Below, one piece after another: positions 35,820-43,097 of a DNA stretch of 64,000 nt (the first letter of the stretch is position 1; each line of letters begins with the position of its first letter). The notes beneath the pieces were generated by a model. It did not search any database. It was not told the DNA's origin and worked only from the letters and a program-made list of their open reading frames with translations. Origin of the DNA: an uncultured Sutterella sp. (GTDB lineage Bacteria > Pseudomonadota > Gammaproteobacteria > Burkholderiales > Burkholderiaceae_F). The position numbers were made by a program, and so were the translations under genes. The stretch covers positions 1 to 64,000 of the forward strand of contig CALEAW010000045.1 in NCBI GenBank assembly GCA_937943605.1, in the 5' to 3' direction.

Positions 35820-36116
35820 ATGGGGCAGTACGTCAAATATCTTGTTTGTTACGACATTTCAGATAACAAACAGCGAACCAAATTCTTTGATTTTTTAAAA
35901 GATCTAGGGTTAACGCAAGTTCAGAAATCTGTATTTTTCGGAGACTTAAAAAGACCCGAGGTTTCGGCTTTGGTCTCTATGAGTCGCAAGCTACTCGACT
36001 CCTCTACAGATTCATGTCTATATTTCCCGACTCAATTGACAGTCGAAGAAATTCGAAAATGTATTGGTCTCAAACACTTTAGTTATTGTGAACCTGATGA
36101 CTCAAGAGTTCTCTAG
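35820..36116 (+). CDS. cas2: CRISPR-associated endoribonuclease-fold protein Cas2
   Basis: The structural partner of Cas1 in spacer integration, 98 residues with a ferredoxin fold. The first strand YLVCYDISDNKQRTKFFDFLKDLGL carries the conserved aspartate after the strand, and VQKSVFFGDL is the second family motif. The ATG lies 6 nt after the cas1 stop. Its last 20 nt overlap the start of cas4 in another frame. Confidence 0.94.
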   Translation: MGQYVKYLVCYDISDNKQRTKFFDFLKDLGLTQVQKSVFFGDLKRPEVSALVSMSRKLLDSSTDSCLYFPTQLTVEEIRKCIGLKHFSYCEPDDSRVL

Positions 36117-36690
36117 CATTGCCGTCTCTCTCATACGACAACACCATTTTTGTCCACGCATACCGTTCTTCATGTTCGTCATTCAACTCAATCCTCCCCG
36201 ACGTGAATGGGTTCAAGCTGGAATCACACTGCATCAAAGAATAGAAAATTTATTAAAACGTCGAAATTTGCTACCACTTACCGAAAATGAACCGTACAAA
36301 CTTCAAACAGAAGTTAAATTGTTCGATGGACGTCTCGGCCTTCACGGCGTTTGCGATGCGGTCCTCCAAACTAATAGCGGTAACATTATTCCACTGGAAA
36401 TCAAAAGCAAATATTCACCTCCTAAAGTTGGCGAAAAGCTTCAGCTCTGCGCTTATGCTCAATTGCTCGAAGCAATGCACAACGTTAGCATTCGCCAGGG
36501 ATACATCCTGTTTGAGGAGAAAACGCGATACAAAGAAATCCACTTTGATGAAGCACTGAGATTGAAACTCGCAACGACGATAAAAGAGATGCACAATAAT
36601 TTTTCAAGCGGCCTTCTACCTCGAAGTAACGCAACCGACGCTCAATGTTCACAGTGTGAATTTTTAAATTTTTGCGCTGATCGTCTTTAG
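36097..36690 (+). CDS. cas4: CRISPR-associated exonuclease Cas4
   Basis: A RecB-type nuclease with an iron-sulfur cluster that trims prespacers and helps choose PAM-proximal ends. It is the marker of subtype II-B. I chose the ATG at 36097 (197 residues, MTQEFSSIAVSLIRQHHFCPR) because the family begins here; the frame is open to a TTG at 36064. The four cluster cysteines are Cys19 in HHFCPR and Cys184, Cys187 and Cys193 in QCSQCEFLNFC. The nuclease core has GVCDAVLQ (Asp), PLEIKSKY (Glu-x-Lys) and the QLCAYAQLLE motif. It overlaps cas2 by 20 nt, so translation is probably coupled. dnaB follows after 55 nt. Confidence 0.93.
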   Translation: MTQEFSSIAVSLIRQHHFCPRIPFFMFVIQLNPPRREWVQAGITLHQRIENLLKRRNLLPLTENEPYKLQTEVKLFDGRLGLHGVCDAVLQTNSGNIIPLEIKSKYSPPKVGEKLQLCAYAQLLEAMHNVSIRQGYILFEEKTRYKEIHFDEALRLKLATTIKEMHNNFSSGLLPRSNATDAQCSQCEFLNFCADRL

Positions 36691-36745
36691 TGCTACGAAT
36701 TAACGTAAGATATGCACTTAACATACAACCGATGACCAGATAACA

Positions 36746-38137
36746 ATGACAGATATCACTGACGATCCAGCAGCACAAGCTGTAAGACGTCCTCCACAAA
36801 GCATCAATAGCGAACAGTCCATTTTGGGCGGCTTGATGATCGACAACAATGCACTCGACAGCATTGTCGACATCATTCTCCCGGAAGACTTTTATCGACG
36901 TGACCATCGGCTGATTTACGAACACATCACGGCGATGATTCAACGCGGCCGTCCCGCTGACTCGCTCACTGTTGCAGAGTCATTACGAGACGCCGGTCTC
37001 GATAATGACACGGGCGGCTTTGCTTATCTTGCTGAACTCGTCAACAATACGCCGTCTGCCGCTAACATTCGTCGTTACGCAGAAATTGTTCACGATAAGT
37101 CTGTGTTACGTCAGCTCATCTCCGCAGGCGACCATATGGTCACCTGCGCGCTGCAACCTGATGGTCGTGAAACAGCTCAGATTCTTGACGAAGCAGAACG
37201 CACCGTTTTAGCCATTAATGAACGTAACTCACGTGGCCAACGCGGTTTTCAACCGATGGCAACGTTAGTGCGTGAAGTTTCTGAAAAGATCATCGATATC
37301 TATCAGAATCAGCAAGGCTCTGAAGTGACTGGCGTGCCAACCGGCTACCCCAATCTCGATAGAGAATTAGCTGGCTTACAACGTGGTGACTTGATCATCA
37401 TTGCTGGACGCCCGTCAATGGGTAAAACGTCTTTTGCTATCAACATTGCTGAAAATGTAGGTGTTCGACAAGAACTGCCTGTTGCTGTTTTCTCGCTTGA
37501 AATGGGCGGTGATCAGCTCGCACAGCGTTTGATTAGTTCTGTCGCTGACATTGACGCTCAAAAGTTGAGAAAAGCGCAACTTGAAGACGAAGAATGGAAT
37601 CGCTTCTCTAAAGCAATTCACCGTCTTGAAAATAAGCCAATCTACATCGACGACACACCAGCTTTGATGATTTCAGAACTCTCTAGTCGAGCTCGTCGAT
37701 TGACAAACCAGACCGGTCCGTTAGGTCTGATCGTTGTTGACTACATTCAGTTAATGACGGGTCGCGCAGGTGTAGATAATCGTTCGACTGAACTCTCTGA
37801 AATTTCTCGTGGCTTAAAGGCGCTTGCTAAAGAACTTCACTGTCCAGTCATCGTATTGTCGCAGCTGAATCGTTCGCTTGAACAACGTGCAGACAAACGA
37901 CCAATCATGTCCGACTTGCGCGAATCTGGCGCTATCGAACAGGACGCTGACGTGATCATGTTCATCTATCGTGAAGTTGTTTATAACAAAGACACGCCTG
38001 AAAAAAATCTCGCTGAAATCATCATTGCAAAACAGCGTAACGGTCCGATTGGCACGTTGCGTATGGTTTTCCGCGGCGGCAATACACGCTTCGAGCCTTG
38101 GGCAGGCGATGCGGGATACTGGGAAGGTGCTCAATAA
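36746..38137 (+). CDS. dnaB: Replicative DNA helicase DnaB
   Basis: The hexameric helicase that unwinds DNA at the replication fork, 463 residues. The N-terminal domain contains PPQSINSEQSILGGLMIDN. The RecA-like ATPase has Walker A GRPSMGKTSFAINIAENV (Lys227) and the family stretches VFSLEMGGDQLAQRL, IVVDYIQLMTG, VIVLSQLNRSLEQR and MSDLRESGAIEQDADVI. It lies 55 nt after cas4 on the same strand with no terminator between. In many relatives dnaB follows rplI; here the S18/L9 operon lies beyond the CRISPR array on the other strand. Confidence 0.97.
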   Translation: MTDITDDPAAQAVRRPPQSINSEQSILGGLMIDNNALDSIVDIILPEDFYRRDHRLIYEHITAMIQRGRPADSLTVAESLRDAGLDNDTGGFAYLAELVNNTPSAANIRRYAEIVHDKSVLRQLISAGDHMVTCALQPDGRETAQILDEAERTVLAINERNSRGQRGFQPMATLVREVSEKIIDIYQNQQGSEVTGVPTGYPNLDRELAGLQRGDLIIIAGRPSMGKTSFAINIAENVGVRQELPVAVFSLEMGGDQLAQRLISSVADIDAQKLRKAQLEDEEWNRFSKAIHRLENKPIYIDDTPALMISELSSRARRLTNQTGPLGLIVVDYIQLMTGRAGVDNRSTELSEISRGLKALAKELHCPVIVLSQLNRSLEQRADKRPIMSDLRESGAIEQDADVIMFIYREVVYNKDTPEKNLAEIIIAKQRNGPIGTLRMVFRGGNTRFEPWAGDAGYWEGAQ

Positions 38138-38155
38138 CAAGACGAGGAAAAAACA

Positions 38156-38668
38156 ATGTTCGATTGGTTTACTCAAATCGATTGGTTTGCTATTACCTGT
38201 TGGCTTGGCGCGATTTCACTCATTATCGCTGGACTTGCAGGCACAGTGATTCCTGCGATTCCCGGCTTGCCCCTCATCGCAATCGGCGGGGCGCTGATTG
38301 GTTGGGCTGGCGATTTTGAACTCATCGGCTGGGGCACGATTATCACGCTCGCTGTTCTAGCTATTATTGGCGTGATCGTTGATACAGTTGCACAAACTGC
38401 AGGCGCTCAAAAAGCTGGCGCAAGCGCTTATGGAATTTGGGGATCAGTAATCGGCACATTTGTCGGCGTCTTTATGGGTGGCCTTGTTGGCATTTTCGTT
38501 ATGCCGCTCGTTGGTGCTTTTATTGGCGAATTTTGGGCTAAACGCGACTATTTGCACGCAGGACGCGTCGGCATGGCGACCTGGATCGGCATGATCGTCG
38601 GTACCGCGGTCAAAGTAGCTTTAGCATTTACAATGCTTGGCTTGATGATCATCATGTATTTTGTTTAG
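38156..38668 (+). CDS. DUF456 family small membrane protein
   Basis: A membrane protein of 170 residues with four or five hydrophobic segments. It is rich in glycine, with the DUF456-type patterns AGTVIPAIPGLPLIAIGG and KAGASAYGIWGSVIGTFVGVFMGGLVG. It starts 18 nt after dnaB with an AGGA-type ribosome site, so it is probably co-transcribed. The function of the family is unknown. Confidence 0.82.
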   Translation: MFDWFTQIDWFAITCWLGAISLIIAGLAGTVIPAIPGLPLIAIGGALIGWAGDFELIGWGTIITLAVLAIIGVIVDTVAQTAGAQKAGASAYGIWGSVIGTFVGVFMGGLVGIFVMPLVGAFIGEFWAKRDYLHAGRVGMATWIGMIVGTAVKVALAFTMLGLMIIMYFV

Positions 38669-38731
38669 CAAGAATTCTCCTCAAAAGTTCGCAAAAAATG
38701 GCGTTTTTTGTGCAATCGGACTATTTTCGAA

Positions 38732-38759
38732 AATCTGGTGTTCAGCAGAACACCAGATT
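38732..38759 (-). terminator. Stem-loop, probable terminator of the pre-crRNA
   Basis: AATCTGGTGTTC (38732-38743) pairs perfectly over 12 bp with GAACACCAGATT (38748-38759) around a 4-nt loop. On the minus strand it is followed by TTTT; on the plus strand no T run follows. It lies 28 nt beyond the leftmost repeat. This is where a minus-strand array transcript would end, although the T tract is short. Confidence 0.6.
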
Positions 38760-38787
38760 CACTGTACCTGTTGACATCACAACCGGG

Positions 38788-40460
38788 ACTTCAAAAGCAT
38801 ACTACTTAGCGAAGCACTGAAACGTCGATTGCGATTGAGTGTTCGACGCATCGTGGCAACTTCAAAAGCATACTACTTAGCGAAGCACTGAAACAGCAAG
38901 AACGAGCGAAAGACTTCGAGCGCCGAGAGACTTCAAAAGCATACTACTTAGCGAAGCACTGAAACCAGGCAGTTGGTGCGCACGTTCAAGCTACGATGCG
39001 TAACTTCAAAAGCATACTACTTAGCGAAGCACTGAAACCACCAAAAGCTGAGAAAGCAGATAGAACGCGCCAACTTCAAAAGCATACTACTTAGCGAAGC
39101 ACTGAAACAGCGCAAAGCACGCTATTTGTCGCACTGTCTTTGTACTTCAAAAGCATACTACTTAGCGAAGCACTGAAACTACATACCTCCTTATGAATGT
39201 TCACCGGCCTCTAACTTCAAAAGCATACTACTTAGCGAAGCACTGAAACTTGCAACCCGTCTTTTAGATACTGGAGCCGACATCAACTTCAAAAGCATAC
39301 TACTTAGCGAAGCACTGAAACAGGCTCTGCCATTAGCCTTCAAGGAAGCAACGGCACTTCAAAAGCATACTACTTAGCGAAGCACTGAAACCTTCATGCG
39401 CTTGGCGATCAAGGACCTTGGCTAACACTTCAAAAGCATACTACTTAGCGAAGCACTGAAACGCTTCTTCATAAACCTTTTCAAGGGCTTCATAGGATAA
39501 CACTTCAAAAGCATACTACTTAGCGAAGCACTGAAACTGGACGCCCCGCAAAGACTGAGGAAGTAGAAGCTCCACTTCAAAAGCATACTACTTAGCGAAG
39601 CACTGAAACTTAAAGATCGACTTCTTTCAGGGCTTGCACTCTTACTTCAAAAGCATACTACTTAGCGAAGCACTGAAACTTTTCCCACACTTCATTTTGA
39701 TTAACGCAATGTGCAACTTCAAAAGCATACTACTTAGCGAAGCACTGAAACTCAACGCTATCGCTCTCGTACCTTTGAGGCGTTCATTAACTTCAAAAGC
39801 ATACTACTTAGCGAAGCACTGAAACCATCTTCGCCGCCAGATGGGCTCGAGGGGCAGGAAACTTCAAAAGCATACTACTTAGCGAAGCACTGAAACATAT
39901 CACTTCACATTAAGCGGCTGGAGTTGTTGCCACTTCAAAAGCATACTACTTAGCGAAGCACTGAAACAAGCCGCCAACGGCGCATCAATGCGACGGCCAA
40001 TGAACTTCAAAAGCATACTACTTAGCGAAGCACTGAAACAACCGTGGTGCCATCAAGATAGCCGTGCGCATCGTATACTTCAAAAGCATACTACTTAGCG
40101 AAGCACTGAAACAAAGACTGAGCTTTCGGATGTATTGCTCACCCCAACTTCAAAAGCATACTACTTAGCGAAGCACTGAAACTTGAAGCTCAAGCCACGG
40201 ATAAGATCGAGGCTACAGCCACTTCAAAAGCATACTACTTAGCGAAGCACTGAAACCCGTGTCCCTACGAACGAATCGTAGAGCTCTATCACACTTCAAA
40301 AGCATACTACTTAGCGAAGCACTGAAACGAAGCAATGCGAGTGATTGCATTGGCACCGAGAAAAAACTTCAAAAGCATACTACTTAGCGAAGCACTGAAA
40401 CAGAGGGGGCCGGGGGAGACGGAATGGCTTTCGAACTTCAAAAGCATACTACGCTGAAAC
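38788..40460 (-). CRISPR. Type II-B CRISPR array, 24 repeats and 23 spacers
   Basis: The repeat is 36 nt; as read on the plus strand it begins ACTTCAAAAGC and ends GCACTGAAAC. Twenty-three copies are identical and start at 38788, 38859, 38930, 39003, 39073, 39144, 39214, 39286, 39356, 39427, 39502, 39574, 39644, 39716, 39790, 39861, 39932, 40004, 40077, 40147, 40221, 40293 and 40366. The twenty-fourth (40435-40460) lacks 10 internal bases. Spacers are mostly 34-39 nt and all differ. crRNA must come from the minus strand: its repeat then starts GTTTCAG, as in other II-B systems, and pairs with the tracrRNA. The array is separated from the cas genes by dnaB and a DUF456 gene. Confidence 0.98.
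40435..40460 (-). repeat. Truncated terminal CRISPR repeat
   Basis: A repeat of 26 nt keeps the outer parts (ACTTCAAAAGCATACTAC and CTGAAAC) but has lost 10 internal bases. The deletion removes part of the sequence that would pair with the tracrRNA. A degenerate repeat usually marks the oldest, leader-distal end of an array. Confidence 0.9.
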
Positions 40461-40486
40461 TGCACATGAGCATCGACTGAACGTAT

Positions 40487-40558
40487 GAAAACTTTAATAA
40501 GAGAACTGGTTATTAAAGTTTTCTCGAGAAATCTTTAATAACGAAAGTCTTTATTAAA
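40487..40558. repeat. Two tandem TTTAATAA palindromes beside the array
   Basis: The first is a 14-bp perfect inverted repeat: GAAAACTTTAATAA (40487-40500) against TTATTAAAGTTTTC (40510-40523) with a 9-nt centre. The second shares the core: TTTAATAA (40534-40541) against TTATTAAA (40551-40558), again with a 9-nt centre. The centres are about 41 bp apart, close to four helical turns. This could be a binding site for a regulator or nucleoid protein, or structured RNA upstream of the crRNA transcript. Function unknown. Confidence 0.7.
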
Positions 40559-40576
40559 AATTCCGTGCTCCATAAG

Positions 40577-40608
40577 CAAAAAGGCCTGTCTTTCGACAAG
40601 CCTTTTTG
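40577..40608. terminator. Terminator of the rpsF-rplI operon
   Basis: AAAAAGGC-TGTC pairs with GACA-GCCTTTTT around a TTTC loop, with A and T runs on both sides, so it works in either direction. It lies just downstream of rplI and shields the array end from ribosomal-protein transcription. Confidence 0.85.
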
Positions 40609-40640
40609 AATTTTGTTCGACGTCAGTCGTGCTTTAGCAA

Positions 40641-41093
40641 TTAGGCTTCAGCAACAACGTGAACGGTAACGTCAGCCGTGATGTCCGTGAGGAGACCGAT
40701 CGTGATGACGTAGTCGCCGACAGCCTTGATGGCGCCGAGCGGGGTGCGAACCTGAGACTTCTTGATCTGGAGGTCGAACTTGGCGTCGACAGCAGCAGCG
40801 ATGTCAGCGTTCGTGACGGAACCGAAGAGACGGCCGTCAACACCGCACTTGGACGTGATTTCGATTTCACCGCCGTTGAGCTTATCAGCGATAGCCTGAG
40901 CAGCAGCGATACGGTCAGCCTGGGCCTTTTCGAGTTCGGCACGGCGAGCTTCGAATTCAGCGATGGCAGCCTTCGTGGCGCGCTTGGCACGGCCAGTCGG
41001 GATCAAGAAGTTACGGCCGTAGCCATCCTTAACCTTGACGATGTCACCGAGGTCGCCGAGGTGGGTAATCTTTTCGAGCAGAATAACTTGCAT
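40641..41093 (-). CDS. rplI: 50S ribosomal protein L9
   Basis: L9 has 150 residues. The N-terminal domain [36 protein letters not shown] is the L9 signature, followed by a long connecting helix rich in alanine and charged residues and the C-terminal domain ([21 protein letters not shown]). It is the last gene of rpsF-priB-rpsR-rplI. Confidence 0.97.
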   Translation of the reverse strand: MQVILLEKITHLGDLGDIVKVKDGYGRNFLIPTGRAKRATKAAIAEFEARRAELEKAQADRIAAAQAIADKLNGGEIEITSKCGVDGRLFGSVTNADIAAAVDAKFDLQIKKSQVRTPLGAIKAVGDYVITIGLLTDITADVTVHVVAEA

Positions 41094-41111
41094 TTGATTA
41101 TCTCCTAGCGA

Positions 41112-41381
41112 TTACTGGTTGTCCGTGTACGGCAACAAGGCGAGGAAGCGAGCACGCTTGATAGCCGTGTCGAGCTGACGCTGATAGTGAGCCTTCGTGC
41201 CCGTCAAACGAGCCGGCATGATCTTGCCGTTTTCCTGGATGAAGTCGCGAAGCGTTTCAACATCCTTGTAGTCGATCTGTTCGACGTTTTCCACCGTGAA
41301 ACGGCAGAACTTCTTACGCTTGAAAAGCGAATTTTGCTGGTTACCGCGGCGGGGCTTGCCCTTACCCTTACCAAAAGCCAT
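41112..41381 (-). CDS. rpsR: 30S ribosomal protein S18
   Basis: S18 has 89 residues with a basic glycine-rich N-terminus and the core [63 protein letters not shown]. It lies between priB and rplI with short gaps. Confidence 0.97.
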   Translation of the reverse strand: MAFGKGKGKPRRGNQQNSLFKRKKFCRFTVENVEQIDYKDVETLRDFIQENGKIMPARLTGTKAHYQRQLDTAIKRARFLALLPYTDNQ

Positions 41382-41390
41382 GATAGCTCC

Positions 41391-41675
41391 TTAAATATAT
41401 TCCGTTATATGTACGATCAGGCGTGTACTCTTCATCGATCGAGGTGCCAGAAAACCTTTGATATTCAATGCTGTTCCTAAAGGCAACTGATTAAGTGCCT
41501 CAGCGACGGCGCCAAAGGCGATCGCGGGAAAGTCATATTCAAGTTTTCTAACTCTGCCGGCTTCTGTCAGTTCAGTTCGATGGTGAAATGCACCTTCAAA
41601 AACTTGTATACCCGCAGGGGTATACCTGACTTCCTCACGCGAAGTGAGCGTACCGTTAATCTGTATGAGATTCAC
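41391..41675 (-). CDS. priB: Primosomal replication protein N (PriB)
   Basis: A small OB-fold single-strand DNA-binding protein of 94 residues that helps restart replication with PriA and delivers DnaB. The start is a GTG (NLIQINGTL). Typical features are the NGTLTSREEVRYTPAGIQVFEGAFHHR segment and ALNIKGFLAPRS near the C-terminus. Its place between rpsF and rpsR is standard in Betaproteobacteria. Confidence 0.9.
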   Translation of the reverse strand: MNLIQINGTLTSREEVRYTPAGIQVFEGAFHHRTELTEAGRVRKLEYDFPAIAFGAVAEALNQLPLGTALNIKGFLAPRSMKSTRLIVHITEYI

Positions 41676-41725
41676 TCAGAGCCTGGTCGTACAGAAAATT
41701 CTGTTTCAGTCGAGACTGTTGAAAA

Positions 41726-42103
41726 TTATTCAGCAGCAGCGGCGTTAGCGGCTTCGGCAGCCACCTTCTTGGCTTCTTCCTTCTCGACGACCTTCATCAT
41801 CGGGGAGGCAGCCGTTTCGGCGTGCTTCGTCTTGACCGTGAGGTGACGCAAAACAGCGTCATTGAAACGGAAACCGTTCTCGATTTCGGCGATCGTTTCG
41901 TGACCGCATTCGATGTTCAAGAGAACGTAGTGAGCCTTGACAAGCTTCTGAATGGGGTAAGCGAGCTGACGACGGCCCCAGTCTTCGATACGATGGATCT
42001 GACCACCCTGTTCGGCGACGAGGGTCTTGTAGCGTTCGATCATAGCGGGAACCTGTTCGCTCTGATCGGGGTGCACAATAATGCAAAGTTCGTAGTGACG
42101 CAT
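41726..42103 (-). CDS. rpsF: 30S ribosomal protein S6
   Basis: S6 has 125 residues. It begins [25 protein letters not shown] and contains [29 protein letters not shown], both S6 signatures. The C-terminus is an alanine/glutamate-rich tail after HAETAASP. It is the first gene of the operon; 139 nt of structured, AT-rich sequence with an AACGCGAT/ATCGCGTT inverted repeat (42166-42225) separates it from rlmB. Confidence 0.96.
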   Translation of the reverse strand: MRHYELCIIVHPDQSEQVPAMIERYKTLVAEQGGQIHRIEDWGRRQLAYPIQKLVKAHYVLLNIECGHETIAEIENGFRFNDAVLRHLTVKTKHAETAASPMMKVVEKEEAKKVAAEAANAAAAE

Positions 42104-42242
42104 TTAGCCTCCTTGCGGAAAAAGCTGCCCAGAGCGTCTATTCTGGATGCAGCAAGGACAGAAAGAACGCGATTGTACTCGCTATTTTTGTGGTCTGCCA
42201 CTCAAAAAGCGAAAAAAATCGCGTTCCACGAAAAAAGATTTT

Positions 42243-42998
42243 TTAGAGCTTACCGCCGGTACGCTGACGCACGGTTTCAAATAAGCAAATACCGGAAGCC
42301 ACAGAGACGTTCAAGCTTTCAACGGCACCAGCCATCGGAATCGCAGCGAGGTCGTCACAACGACGACGCGTCAACTGACGTAGACCATCCCCTTCAGCGC
42401 CGAGCACCCAAGCAAAGGCCTTCTTCTGGTCAAATTCATAGATCGACTTGGTAGCTTCACCAGCCGTACCAACCACGGTCACACCCGCATCGCGCAATTC
42501 AACAATGGAAGCAGCCAAGTTGGTCACAGTCACCACGGGGACCGTTTCAGCCGCACCAGCGGCAGCCTTCAAAGCTGCCGGCGACATATGAGCAGAACGG
42601 TCACGCGGCACCAAGACACACTGGGCACCTGCAGCATCGGCCACACGTAAGCACGCACCGAAGTTACGCGGATCAGTCACGCCGTCCAAAATGAGAATCA
42701 ACGTGTCATCAGTGATCAAGTCCAAGAGTTCGTCGAACTCTAACTGCGCCTGCTTTTCTTCAGCCATCGCCACAATACCTTGATGCGGCACATCGGGCGC
42801 CATACCATCGAGGCGGCGCGTATCAGCCGTCATGACACGAATGCCAGCAGCAATCAGCTTTTCGCGCATCTCGCGCATACGCTTGTCGCGGCGTTCAGGA
42901 TCAAGGTAAACAGCGGTAATCGACTTAGGATCCATGCGCAAGCGCGCACCCACGGCATGAAAGCCAGCTAAAACAATATTCTTCACTTCGTATGACAC
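42243..42998 (-). CDS. rlmB: 23S rRNA (guanosine-2'-O-)-methyltransferase RlmB
   Basis: A SPOUT-fold RNA methyltransferase of 251 residues that modifies G2251 of 23S rRNA. The L30e-like N-terminal domain is followed by the knot motifs LILDGVTDPRNFGACLRVADAAG (motif 1), WVLGAEGDGLRQLTRRRCD (motif 2) and IPMAGAVESLNVSVASGICLFE (motif 3). The start is a GTG. It lies downstream of rnr on the same strand, a common betaproteobacterial pairing. Confidence 0.94.
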   Translation of the reverse strand: MSYEVKNIVLAGFHAVGARLRMDPKSITAVYLDPERRDKRMREMREKLIAAGIRVMTADTRRLDGMAPDVPHQGIVAMAEEKQAQLEFDELLDLITDDTLILILDGVTDPRNFGACLRVADAAGAQCVLVPRDRSAHMSPAALKAAAGAAETVPVVTVTNLAASIVELRDAGVTVVGTAGEATKSIYEFDQKKAFAWVLGAEGDGLRQLTRRRCDDLAAIPMAGAVESLNVSVASGICLFETVRQRTGGKL

Positions 42999-43097
42999 AC
43001 GTCAGAAAACGCGACTTAGTAGAGATCGCGTTGTTAAATTAATTGGCGGCGCTCATTGTACCCCAGTGGCTCATGAGCGTCAGCCCCAACTCAACGA

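Noticed and set aside
38692..38709. AAAAAA/TTTTTT hairpin after the DUF456 gene as a terminator
   Set aside because: The stem is only A-T pairs with at most one G-C pair, too weak to call.
39634..39822. Open frame inside the CRISPR array
   Set aside because: It is made of repeat units and spacers (the repeat translates as the same short peptide twice) and is not a gene.
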